The notes under the pieces are model-generated. The model was not told the origin of the DNA. It searched no databases and saw nothing but the letters and a program-made list of their open reading frames with translations. Both the position numbers and the translations under genes were made by a program. From an uncultured Pelagibacteraceae bacterium (GTDB lineage Bacteria; Pseudomonadota; Alphaproteobacteria; Pelagibacterales; Pelagibacteraceae), in assembly GCA_902632935.1 (NCBI GenBank), contig CACPEJ010000002.1, positions 62,001 to 126,000 of the forward strand: a DNA stretch of 64,000 nt, in the 5' to 3' direction. Below are positions 10,311 to 19,731 of the stretch, in pieces. Numbering within the stretch: position 1 is the stretch's first letter; each line of letters starts with the position of its first letter.

Positions 10311-11045
10311 ATGTCAACTAAAAACAAAAACTATTTTCAAGATATTGAAAAGTTATTACCAAAAAAAAATGCACCTATAAAACTCGTACTTAATAATCCA
10401 GGCGCTTTTCTACCAAGAGAGCAAATAATTAATTTTCTGTCTTATTATGAAGTTTTTAAATTAGTCAAGGATTTACCTGGCTCTATTGCGGTTGTCGGTT
10501 GTTTTATTGGTAATAATTTATTCTATTTTTCAAAATTACTTGATTATTTTAATCCAAACGTACCCGATTTTAGATGCTATGGATTTGACACATTTAATAA
10601 TTATGACAAGAAAATAAATAAAAAATTTGACTTAAAGGGTATAAATTTTTTAAAAAAAAGAAGAGTGAATTTCAAAATTGATAAAGATTTAATAAAACAG
10701 TTATTAAAGCTTAATAATCTTGAAAGTCCATTGGATAGATATGATAGAACAATAATTTACATAGGTGATGCCTCAAAAAATATAAAGAAGTTCAAAAAAC
10801 AAGAACCAGGTGTAAGATTTAAGTTAATTGAAATAGATACAAACACCTTTTTATCAACTAAGAAAAGTTCCGACCAAATTATAGATCGTTTAATAAAGGG
10901 AGGATATCTGCTCTTTAGAGGTTTTGGAAATAGGTTTTGGGAAGGTGAGTCTAGAGTTGTAGAAAATTTAATAAAAAAAAAAAATTTAAAAATTGTAAAA
11001 CTTGAAAATAAGGGAAGATATCCTGCAGTTGTATTAAGGAAATAA
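10311..11045 (+). CDS. TylF/MycF-like SAM-dependent methyltransferase (putative)
   Basis: FLSYYEVFKLVKDLPGSIAVVGCFIGNNLFYFSKLLD...CYGFDTFNNY; GDASKNIKKF...RFKLIEIDTN pattern. Confidence 0.6.
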   Translation: MSTKNKNYFQDIEKLLPKKNAPIKLVLNNPGAFLPREQIINFLSYYEVFKLVKDLPGSIAVVGCFIGNNLFYFSKLLDYFNPNVPDFRCYGFDTFNNYDKKINKKFDLKGINFLKKRRVNFKIDKDLIKQLLKLNNLESPLDRYDRTIIYIGDASKNIKKFKKQEPGVRFKLIEIDTNTFLSTKKSSDQIIDRLIKGGYLLFRGFGNRFWEGESRVVENLIKKKNLKIVKLENKGRYPAVVLRK

Positions 11046-11048
11046 TTT

Positions 11049-11924
11049 ATGAAGAAAGTTTATCTAGATAATTTAAAAAATTTTAAATTTTATGGTAAAA
11101 AAAACAAAAAAAATCTTCCTTTAGATGGCTATTATAAAATTAAAAAATTAAAAATTAATGTCAAAAATGAGATATATAAACTATTAAAAAGTAAAAAAAA
11201 CTTAACCTATAGTGATAAAAAAACATACGAATGGTATGATAATAATTTTAAAGATTACGACTCTAAATTATACTACACATTTAAAGCACTCTGTTCAAAA
11301 GAAAACCAGGGGAGAAAGAAAATACTAGAGTCAATACCTCTCAAAGGAAAAAATTTTTTAGAAGTCGGATGTGGAACTGGTAGAGACTCAATTAACATAT
11401 TAAAATATAAGAAATACAGCAATTATTATTTTCAAGATTTCCACTTTGGGATAATTAATATTTTTAAAAACAAAATTAATAAATTAAAAGTTAAGAACAG
11501 AAAAATAAATTTTTTTCAAAGCGATGCGGCAGACCTGCCATTTAAAGATAATAAATTTGATACATTATTTCATTTTGGAAGCTTAAATACTTTTGGTAAT
11601 ATCAAAAAATGCTTATTAGAGTTTGTTAGAGTTACCAAACACGGGGGTTCCATTATAGTTGGAGATGAAAGTATTGGTCTTTGGTTAAGAAACAAAGAAT
11701 ATTCCAAGATCTTAATGCACTCTAATCCTCATTTTAAATATAAATTACCTTTAGAGTACTTGCCCGAGCAAGCAGATAATGTGGAGTTGAAGTATTTATT
11801 TAAAAATACATTTTATTTAATCAAATTTAAAGTAAACAAAATTAAACCCAGATTTAATTTTAATTTCAAAATTGTCTCAAAAAGAGGTGGAACATACCTT
11901 TCTAGGTATAAAAATAAATTTTAG
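11049..11924 (+). CDS. Class I SAM-dependent methyltransferase
   Basis: FLEVGCGTGRDSINIL motif I, DAADLPFKDNKFDTLFHFGSLNTF. Confidence 0.8.
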   Translation: MKKVYLDNLKNFKFYGKKNKKNLPLDGYYKIKKLKINVKNEIYKLLKSKKNLTYSDKKTYEWYDNNFKDYDSKLYYTFKALCSKENQGRKKILESIPLKGKNFLEVGCGTGRDSINILKYKKYSNYYFQDFHFGIINIFKNKINKLKVKNRKINFFQSDAADLPFKDNKFDTLFHFGSLNTFGNIKKCLLEFVRVTKHGGSIIVGDESIGLWLRNKEYSKILMHSNPHFKYKLPLEYLPEQADNVELKYLFKNTFYLIKFKVNKIKPRFNFNFKIVSKRGGTYLSRYKNKF

Positions 11925-12868
11925 ATTTTGAGATCAGCAATAAAAAAACCTTCTTTTCCAAAACCATTACCACAAAATAAAATTTTGTATTTATTTTTTA
12001 TTGAAAAAACATGAGGATAACATTGCATTTTCTTAATTTCATTTTCTAGTTTGCCTGAAAATTTTAATAGATCATCTTTTCTTTTCCAATTTACTAAATT
12101 TGTTGAAACCGAATAACCCAACTTATAACTATTTTTTGAATCTTTCCTATAATCGAACCCTTTTCGATATGAAAAAATCATATGATATTTTTTCTTATAA
12201 TAAAAGATGGAAGGACTAGTTTGACATTCATTATTTGTTTTTGATTTAATAATATTTTTATTTACAATATCCCAATTTAGACCATCACTTGAGCTAGCAA
12301 ATTTTATTTTATAAATAGGCTCTAGTTTTTTTTTATATATTGTCCACTTAACACCAGATAAAAAATACATTAGATATCTTCTTTTAAATTTGTAAACCAT
12401 AGGGCAAGCATTAAGAAATAAATTATCCTTTTTTGAGGTAATGATTGGAGATTTAAAGATTTTACTAAAATTTGATCCATCATTACTTTTTGCCACACCT
12501 ATTGCCCAATCGAATGGTATTGACTCTTTTCGTGTCCACCCACAAAAATACATATGATATTTTTTTTTAATTTTAATTACTGATCCCAACATATTTCCAA
12601 ATTCATTGAATTCACCTAGTGCACCAAGAGATATTATTGGCTTTTTTGAAACTTTCAAAATTGAAAAATTTTTTTTATCAAAATCAGCATAAGCGGAATA
12701 GCTTATAAAATTTCCCTCTTTCGATTTTTTTTCTCTGGTAGAAAAATAAATTCTAAAAAATTTAGGAAATTTTACTAAATACGGACATTGTGCGTGAGAA
12801 ATAATCCATTTCTTATTATTAATTTTTTTAATATCTAATATTTTTTTTCTATTAATGATTTTTATCAT
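11921..12868 (-). CDS. Five-bladed beta-propeller glycosidase-like protein (GH43/GH32-like fold, putative)
   Basis: Repeated propeller blades (YHMYFCGWTRK, YLMYFLSGVKW, ASSSDGLNW, YHMIFSYRKG, QCYPHVFSIKNKYKILFCGNGFG); paralog of 13703-14584. Confidence 0.55.
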   Translation of the reverse strand: MIKIINRKKILDIKKINNKKWIISHAQCPYLVKFPKFFRIYFSTREKKSKEGNFISYSAYADFDKKNFSILKVSKKPIISLGALGEFNEFGNMLGSVIKIKKKYHMYFCGWTRKESIPFDWAIGVAKSNDGSNFSKIFKSPIITSKKDNLFLNACPMVYKFKRRYLMYFLSGVKWTIYKKKLEPIYKIKFASSSDGLNWDIVNKNIIKSKTNNECQTSPSIFYYKKKYHMIFSYRKGFDYRKDSKNSYKLGYSVSTNLVNWKRKDDLLKFSGKLENEIKKMQCYPHVFSIKNKYKILFCGNGFGKEGFFIADLKI

Positions 12869-12975
12869 AATTATTAATAATTCAACAAGGGTAATAAGTA
12901 AATTTTTTTTATTATATCTCTCTATGCTCTAGTCATCGTCTGGTTGTCCCATAGATGGTCATATTTAACCATGAC

Positions 12976-13698
12976 TTATAGTTTTTTTTTTAATTTTTTA
13001 AATTCTAATATTGATTTTATATAATATTTTTTTTTTCCTCTTGTTATAACTGCTCCTTTTAAGGATTGTTGGGAAAATATTTTATTTTTGATTGTATTAA
13101 ATGAGTCCTTTTTCAAATTTATTGTATAATCACTTTCAGTTAAAAAATTATTGTATTTACCTTTTCTTATTTTTTTTATTTTAATTCTCTTTTTAAAATA
13201 CAAATATAATTTTCTTATTAGTTTTTCCAATTTCTTTTCCATTAACATTCTAAGCTGTAAAACATTATATCTCTTATTTAGACTGATTTTTTCTTGAAAA
13301 ATTATTTCACCTAAATCTATTTTTTCATTAATTTTATGTAATGTGAAATATGTATTTTTATCACCGTTTAATATTGTCCAAACTTCTGGAATTGGACCTC
13401 TGTTAAATTTAAGTGAGCCTCTGTGTAGATTGAAGAATTGATGTTTATCAAGTAATTTTTTGGAAATTATCAAAGGACACTCATAAATTATAAAAATCTC
13501 ATTATTTTTTTTTTTATTTAATATTTTTTTTTCTAAATTGTTTAGATTACTACAATAATTTATTTTCTTATTTATTCTTTTTTTAATAGAATGATACCTT
13601 TTACGGGTGATACAGAATATTTCATTTAATCTAAAATAATCATTATTATTTAGTAAATTGATTATCTTGAGATTATCTCCAATATAATTTATTTCCAT
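12976..13698 (-). CDS. Formyltransferase-family protein
   Basis: FNLHRGSLKFNRGPIPEVWTILNGDKNTYFTLHKINEKIDLGEIIFQEKISL typical of Formyl_trans_N. Track ORF extends to 13758, but internal ATG at 13698 (MEINYIGDNLKI) avoids overlap with the upstream gene. Confidence 0.75.
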   Translation of the reverse strand: MEINYIGDNLKIINLLNNNDYFRLNEIFCITRKRYHSIKKRINKKINYCSNLNNLEKKILNKKKNNEIFIIYECPLIISKKLLDKHQFFNLHRGSLKFNRGPIPEVWTILNGDKNTYFTLHKINEKIDLGEIIFQEKISLNKRYNVLQLRMLMEKKLEKLIRKLYLYFKKRIKIKKIRKGKYNNFLTESDYTINLKKDSFNTIKNKIFSQQSLKGAVITRGKKKYYIKSILEFKKLKKKL

Positions 13699-13702
13699 AG
13701 AA

Positions 13703-14584
13703 TTAATCTTTTTGTAATTCAGATATGCTAAACCCACCTCTACCAAAGTAGTTACCACAATAAGCCATTAAAATTTTATTTTTGTATTTAAAAACGTAAG
13801 GATAACATTGCATGCCACTATTCCAACTTTGTAAAACTCTTTTATTATATTTGATTTTTTCTGGTTTTGACCAGACACTTAAATTTTTTGATTTTGAAAA
13901 ATAAATTTTATATCCATTCTTTTGATTTCTAAAATCTTTATGTTTTCTTTTACAAAAAAAAACATAGAATTCAGAATTTATTTTTATAATTGTTGGCCTA
14001 TTCGTAACTTCATTTTTTTCTACTTTATACAAACTTCTAATTTTCTTATTTTCGTATTTTCTTATTTGATATATATTCTCATATTTATTTTTGTATAAAA
14101 ACCACTTAAGTCCTAACGAAAAGAGGAAGATTTTTTTTCTTTGGTTTTTAAAAATAAAAGGACCGTTAGAAAAAATTTTATTTTTAAAATAAACCTTTGT
14201 TAATTCCAAAGTATCTTTTTTTAGTTTACCTTTGAGAACATAAGTTTTGTGAGGATATTTTGAGGTTTTTTTCCACCCAGTCAAAAAAAAATTATTGCAA
14301 CTTTCAAAACACCCAGGCATCAAGCCATCATTAGCATATTTCTTTTTAAGCGAATTTTCTTTAACTGATATCTCGCATAATTTTTTTGATAACTGAAATT
14401 TTGAATTGATCTCAATATAACCAACTCTAGCTTTTGACAAACCTATTTTTGCTTCCCTTTTTTTTCTAAAAGAAAAAAAAATTTTTAATTTATTTTTTTT
14501 TAAGACAATAGTTGGAACTTGTGGCCAAAAATTATCTCTTTCATTTAATCTGTAGATAAATAAATTTTTGGAAACTCTAAACAT
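13703..14584 (-). CDS. Beta-propeller glycosidase-like protein, paralog of 11921-12868
   Basis: C-terminus QCYPYVFKYKNKILMAYCGNYFGRGGFSISEL aligns with QCYPHVFSIKNKYKILFCGNGFGKEGFFIADL of the other copy. Confidence 0.55.
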   Translation of the reverse strand: MFRVSKNLFIYRLNERDNFWPQVPTIVLKKNKLKIFFSFRKKREAKIGLSKARVGYIEINSKFQLSKKLCEISVKENSLKKKYANDGLMPGCFESCNNFFLTGWKKTSKYPHKTYVLKGKLKKDTLELTKVYFKNKIFSNGPFIFKNQRKKIFLFSLGLKWFLYKNKYENIYQIRKYENKKIRSLYKVEKNEVTNRPTIIKINSEFYVFFCKRKHKDFRNQKNGYKIYFSKSKNLSVWSKPEKIKYNKRVLQSWNSGMQCYPYVFKYKNKILMAYCGNYFGRGGFSISELQKD

Positions 14585-14615
14585 TAATCAAATTATAATA
14601 TCCAATATTTTCTCT

Positions 14616-16079
14616 TTATTTATAATTTTCATAATAATCATTAATAATTCTATTTCTGTCAATTTTACCATTCGAATTTTTTGGGAGGTTTTTTAATATA
14701 ATAATTTCTGTAGGTTTCATGTATTTTGGTAATTTTTGATTAATTTTATTTTTTATATTTTTAATATTTTTAGTAACTACAAAACATATGAGCTTCATAT
14801 TTTCATTATTAGAATTTTTTAAATAGATGCAATTTTCTAAAACTATGTCAATATCATTAATTCTACTTTCGATGTCTTCGATTTCAATTCTATTTCCTAG
14901 ATATTTTATTTGATTATCAACTCTTCCCTGAAAATAAAGTTTTCCATTTTCCTTCTTTATTAAATCTCCAGTCTTGAAGCAAGGTATACCACTATGATTT
15001 AAGAAAAATTTTTTTTTTGTTAATTTATTGTCTTTATAATAACCGAGTCCTACCCCAGGTCCTTTTAAAAGTAATTCTTTATTCTTTCCGTATTTTTTAT
15101 TTGATATCAGCTCATATTTAAAATTTTCGGTAATATTTCCAATTGAGACTAAATTATTATTATCCTTTAAATCTTCAATTTTGACATGTTTTATATTTGA
15201 AATACAAGTACATTCAGAAGGACCATAAACATTTATCAATTTTGCCTTATCAGTTTTTTGAAAAAGTTTAGCTAATTTTTTTTTGGGGAAACCCTCACCT
15301 CCAAATATTATAAATTTATAAAATTTTAAATACTTCTTTTTTACTAAATCTAAATTAATTAAAAAGATTAATATTGATGGCACTGAAAACCAAATTGTAC
15401 ATTTTTTGTTATAAAAATATTTAAGGCAAGAAAATAAATTGTTAGTATTTTTAATTTCTAATGGACAGATTGATGCTCCATTCATTAAAGAAATAAAAAA
15501 ATCAAAGACAGCATTATCAAAATATATTGGATTTATTTGAGTAAAAATATCTTTTGAATTTACTTTAAATTTTTTTTTTGCCCATTTGTTAAAACTCTCA
15601 ATATTTTTATGAGAAATACATACACCTTTCGGAGAGCCTGTTGATCCAGAGGTAAATATTACATATGCAATATCATCATTTTTAATTATATAACTCTTCT
15701 CTTCTATAAAAAAATTTTTATCAATTTTATTAATTAAAAATTTTTTTTTATCTCTAATTTTATTGTTAACTGTATCAATTACTAAATCAGGTTTATACTT
15801 AAACATGATTTTTTGATAATCTTCATTTTTGATATCAGGGTCAATACATGCATATGGAATACCAAATTTTAAACAAGCAATCATTGATGCATAACCCTCC
15901 AAAGATTTATTGTTGAAAATTAAACAAAATTTTATTTTTGAATTATCAAAAATATTTGTAATTATGTAGTTGCTTGCATTATTTAATTCTTCATAAGTAA
16001 TTGTAGAATTCTCTAAAATGATGCATTTATTTTTTGGACTATTTCTTACAATTTTTAAAAAACTTTTAATAAAATTCAT
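14616..16079 (-). CDS. AMP-dependent synthetase/ligase (NRPS adenylation-domain-like)
   Basis: DIAYVIFTSGSTGSPKGVCISHKN, YGPSECTC, FKTGDLIKKENGKLYFQGRVDNQIKYLGNRIEIEDIE, SNGKIDR C-terminal lysine motif. Confidence 0.92.
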   Translation of the reverse strand: MNFIKSFLKIVRNSPKNKCIILENSTITYEELNNASNYIITNIFDNSKIKFCLIFNNKSLEGYASMIACLKFGIPYACIDPDIKNEDYQKIMFKYKPDLVIDTVNNKIRDKKKFLINKIDKNFFIEEKSYIIKNDDIAYVIFTSGSTGSPKGVCISHKNIESFNKWAKKKFKVNSKDIFTQINPIYFDNAVFDFFISLMNGASICPLEIKNTNNLFSCLKYFYNKKCTIWFSVPSILIFLINLDLVKKKYLKFYKFIIFGGEGFPKKKLAKLFQKTDKAKLINVYGPSECTCISNIKHVKIEDLKDNNNLVSIGNITENFKYELISNKKYGKNKELLLKGPGVGLGYYKDNKLTKKKFFLNHSGIPCFKTGDLIKKENGKLYFQGRVDNQIKYLGNRIEIEDIESRINDIDIVLENCIYLKNSNNENMKLICFVVTKNIKNIKNKINQKLPKYMKPTEIIILKNLPKNSNGKIDRNRIINDYYENYK

Positions 16080-16085
16080 CTATAG

Positions 16086-16802
16086 TTATAATCCACCATC
16101 TATTTGTAAGACTTTTCCATTAAAATAATCATTTTTAATTATAAATAATATTGCATTTAATATTTCATTTTTTTTGCCTAATCTTTTAATAGGTATCTCA
16201 TTAATAATTTTTTTTAATTTCTGTTTTTTTGTTTTGTTGTTCGTTGATTGTAAATTAATGTATCCTGGAGCAATACAAGCAAATCTGATTTTATGATTTG
16301 AAAATTCTTTTGACCATGTTTTAGTTAGAATTTCTATTGATTTTTTACTGGCAGAATATCCTGACTGACCAACAACTCCATTAGAATTTACTGAGGAAAA
16401 ATTTATTATCAAACTTTCTTTTGAGGATTTTTCAATCATATGTTTAACAAAATAACCCGAAGTTAAAAAGGGGATTATTACATTTTGTTTAAAAATATTT
16501 ATAAGGTTTTTCTCAGAGTGAACTTTTTTTTTAATAAAATCATATATTAACTCGTTATGTATCAAGCCATTACAATTTATTAATATCTTTATCTTTGGAT
16601 ACTTTTTAAAAATTTTTTTTAAACTTTTTTCAATTATTAACTTATTATTTAGATCAATTTTAAAAAAATTTTTTATGTCTTTATTTTTGTTTTTATCTAC
16701 AACAATTGGGTCTAATTTTTTTTGAAATAAATAGTTGGTAATTACTGACCCTATAGATCCAGACCCTCCAATTATTAATATTTCATTTTTTTTTAATTTC
16801 AT
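16086..16802 (-). CDS. SDR-family oxidoreductase
   Basis: ILIIGGSGSIGSVI, NFSSVNSNGVVGQSGYSASK (SYK-type), APGYINLQST, LQIDGGL terminus. Confidence 0.88.
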   Translation of the reverse strand: MKLKKNEILIIGGSGSIGSVITNYLFQKKLDPIVVDKNKNKDIKNFFKIDLNNKLIIEKSLKKIFKKYPKIKILINCNGLIHNELIYDFIKKKVHSEKNLINIFKQNVIIPFLTSGYFVKHMIEKSSKESLIINFSSVNSNGVVGQSGYSASKKSIEILTKTWSKEFSNHKIRFACIAPGYINLQSTNNKTKKQKLKKIINEIPIKRLGKKNEILNAILFIIKNDYFNGKVLQIDGGL

Positions 16803-17016
16803 TTTTTTTTATCAATTTCATTATTGAAGCATAATTTTGTATTTTTTTTATATTTTTAAAATTTGTTTTTATATTAAATCTATCTCTTAAATGCACGAGT
16901 AAATTCATATGTAAAAGAGAATCCCAATTTTTATATTTTGAAAATTTTTTTTCATTATCAACAATTTTTTCATCTAAAATTTTTTCTATTTCATTTTTAA
17001 TTTTATTATTGTTCAT
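16783..17016 (-). CDS. Acyl/peptidyl carrier protein
   Basis: 77 aa with KNWDSLLHMNLLVHLRDRFNI (DSL phosphopantetheine-site pattern); overlaps genes on both sides. Confidence 0.8.
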   Translation of the reverse strand: MNNNKIKNEIEKILDEKIVDNEKKFSKYKNWDSLLHMNLLVHLRDRFNIKTNFKNIKKIQNYASIMKLIKKNEIKKK

Positions 17017-17677
17017 TTTTTAAATATTTCAAAAAATCCAAACTTTTAATTTCTATTTTTTTTGATGTAGAATTTATTATCGTACTTTCATTTCTAATTT
17101 TTCCTGTTACTAAAGCCCCTGCCCCAACAAATATACTATTCGCTATCGAGCTATTATTGCTAATTATTGAGTTAGATCCAAAAAAATTGCAATTACCTAT
17201 AGAAGTGTCACCAGAAATAACAGTCCCAGATGACACCCAATTAAAATTATTTAATCTCACATTGTGTGAAATTACAGAATTACTCCAAATAATATTTCCA
17301 TTCCCGATTTTTGATCCAGGATTTATAGACACATTATCAAGAAGAATATTATTTTCTCTAATCATAACGTCATTCGGAACTTGAGCGCTATTATCTATAT
17401 AGTTAACAAAATTATAACCTTCCGATTTTAAGCTCTCAAAAATTTTTTTCCTTATATTATTCATTTCCAAATACCCTATTGCAGTAATAATTTTATATTT
17501 TTTTGGGCTAAATTTTTTTTTCAATTCCTCTAAAGAATAAATAGGTCTATTATTAAATTTTTTTGATTTAATAAATTTTTTTTTTGAGGCATAAGCAATG
17601 ATATTGAATTTTTTTTTTAGATATGTGCTTAAAATTTTGGAAATATTACCATTACCAAATACTATGATTTCTTCCAT
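17006..17677 (-). CDS. NeuD-like sugar O-acyltransferase (left-handed beta-helix)
   Basis: N-terminal IIVFGNGNISKILSTYL and C-terminal hexapeptide repeats (VMIRENNILLDNVSINPGSKIGNGNIIWSNSVISHNV). Confidence 0.8.
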   Translation of the reverse strand: MEEIIVFGNGNISKILSTYLKKKFNIIAYASKKKFIKSKKFNNRPIYSLEELKKKFSPKKYKIITAIGYLEMNNIRKKIFESLKSEGYNFVNYIDNSAQVPNDVMIRENNILLDNVSINPGSKIGNGNIIWSNSVISHNVRLNNFNWVSSGTVISGDTSIGNCNFFGSNSIISNNSSIANSIFVGAGALVTGKIRNESTIINSTSKKIEIKSLDFLKYLKNEQ

Positions 17678-17727
17678 TTTTTTTAATTAATATAGTTTTC
17701 AATAATTTTTTATTATATTATATTTAG

Positions 17728-18406
17728 ATGATTGTCTCTGCCATGCAACCTTATTATTTTCCATCAATTCATTATTATCAATTAATTTTTTCAAGTGATA
17801 TATTTGTAATATTAGATAATGTAAATTTTATAAATAGAGGGTTTATACATAAAAATTATTTTATTGATAGAGCAACAAAAGAAAAAAAAATTTTTAATTT
17901 GATTATAGAAAAAAAATCTCAAAATAAATTAATCAAAGATTTAAAATTAATAGATTACAAAAAAAAGTTTTGAAAATTTAAAAAAAAATTATGAAAAAAA
18001 CAAAAATTTTAAAGATGTTTACGAAAAAATTTTTATAAAAAAAATATTTAAAAAAGAATATAATTTGGTGATAGATTTGTTGGTAATTTCAATTAAAGAA
18101 ATAAGTAATTTATTAGGAATTAATACAAAAATAATTTTGTCTAGCTCTTTAAAACAAAATAAATTTACTGCACAAAAAAGAATATTAGATTATGTAAAAC
18201 AACTTAATGGAAAACAATATATAAATTTTATTGGTGGCTCTCACTTATACGACAAAAAATTATTTGAGGAAAATTCAATCAAATTAAAATTTTTAAAAAA
18301 TAATTCACATAAACATTCAAAAATATCAATTTTGCACACCCTAGCTAAATATGGTTTAAAAGAGACAAAAAATAATTTTATAAAAAATTATGAATTAGTT
18401 GAATAA
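17728..18406 (+). pseudogene. WbqC-like protein, frameshifted at an A8 run
   Basis: MIVSAMQPYYFPSIHYYQLIFSSDIFVILDNVNFINRGFIHKNYF (WbqC N-terminus); second ORF continues with INFIGGSHLYDKKLFEENSIKLKFL. Deleting one A from gattacAAAAAAAAgttttgaa joins both frames. Confidence 0.75.
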
Positions 18407-18436
18407 TGAGACATTGTAATGTTTTTGATAAAATAA

Positions 18437-19606
18437 CTATTTAAAAAAATTTTTGTTTATTAATTCATTTTCAAAATTTCGAATTTCACTTTCATAATAT
18501 TTTTTTGAAATTTTATATAATTTATCCTTTAAATCATAATAAAAATTAAGATTTTTTTTATAAAACTGAATCTTGTTTTTTAAATCTTTTTCATTTTTAT
18601 AAAAAATATATTTTTTATATTTTTCTAGAATATGTGGAATTTCTTTAGGTTTTTCACTTAAACAAAAACTCCCACTTAAAAATATATTATAAAATTTTGA
18701 AGTTAAGGTTAAATTCATTGGGTTGTTAGGATTTATAATTAAAAAATAATCACCTATATTTTCATAAAAATTATAAGCGTCAACGATTTTAAATTTTTTT
18801 TTGGGATATAATCCATAAAAATTTAGATTCAGTTTTTTTATAATCCTGATTTTTTTAAGATTATATGTATAATTTGAATATTTTATTAAAGATTGAAAAT
18901 TCTTAATTAAATAAAAATTGTCCCCATTTTTAATTAAATCAACATCAAAATTTTTTTTAAAATTTAATTTTTTTTTTATTACATATCCAATCATTGCAAC
19001 TTGATTATTATTAAAATTAGATTTTCTTAATTTGTCAAATATGAACATTAAAGATAAATTTCTAAATTTTACTTTGTATTTATCGTAAGTAAAATTTATT
19101 AAATTACGATTTGTAAAAAATTTATTGTTAGCATGATATGATGTGAAATGTAAAAAATTTTTTGAATTTATATATTTAAAAAAAAATGTTCTACTATCAT
19201 CTATTCTCTGACTATCTTTAATAGAATACTTATCAAAAATATTAAGGACTATATTCGGGATTTGTTCATTAATATGATCCCATCTCATAATACATTTAAG
19301 GTTTAAAATATCTGCAAAAAAATTTTTAATTTTTTTTTGAAATTTTAAATTTGAATAAAGAATGTAACTTGAATTAAGAGATATAACAAAATCAATTTTT
19401 CTTAATCGATAATAGAAATAATAATAAATAATTTTTAAAATATCTTTTATTTTTTTTTCTTTTTTTAAAAATATATCTATTTCATTGAATTCAATAACAT
19501 CAAATAAATATTTCTTTTTTAAACGTTTTATAATTAATTTTGAATTAGCATAATCTATTCCATAAAACCATCTTTTTGGTGGCATTATGAAAATTATTTT
19601 TTTCAT
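18437..19606 (-). CDS. Glycosyltransferase-like protein (CgeB-like C-terminus, putative)
   Basis: MKKIIFIMPPKRWFYGIDYANSKLII; C-terminal GDYFLIINPNNPMNLTLTSKFYNIFLSGSFCLSEKPKEIPHILE. Confidence 0.5.
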   Translation of the reverse strand: MKKIIFIMPPKRWFYGIDYANSKLIIKRLKKKYLFDVIEFNEIDIFLKKEKKIKDILKIIYYYFYYRLRKIDFVISLNSSYILYSNLKFQKKIKNFFADILNLKCIMRWDHINEQIPNIVLNIFDKYSIKDSQRIDDSRTFFFKYINSKNFLHFTSYHANNKFFTNRNLINFTYDKYKVKFRNLSLMFIFDKLRKSNFNNNQVAMIGYVIKKKLNFKKNFDVDLIKNGDNFYLIKNFQSLIKYSNYTYNLKKIRIIKKLNLNFYGLYPKKKFKIVDAYNFYENIGDYFLIINPNNPMNLTLTSKFYNIFLSGSFCLSEKPKEIPHILEKYKKYIFYKNEKDLKNKIQFYKKNLNFYYDLKDKLYKISKKYYESEIRNFENELINKNFFK

Positions 19607-19689
19607 ATAAATTAAAGTATTGTTTTATAAAGTTTTTAAAAAAATATCACTTTGTAGAATGATATAAAGTATTTATAAAATAGATAATA

Positions 19690-19723
19690 TATCTTAATTT
19701 AATAAATTACAAAAATTAAGATA
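19690..19723. repeat. 11-bp perfect inverted repeat just upstream of 19732 CDS
   Basis: tatcttaattt / aaattaagata separated by 12 nt. Confidence 0.5.
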
Positions 19724-19731
19724 ATTTAAAA

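Noticed and set aside
13698-13758. Overlap of formyltransferase ORF with the upstream propeller gene
   Set aside because: Explained by an over-extended start; internal ATG at 13698 gives a standard N-terminus.
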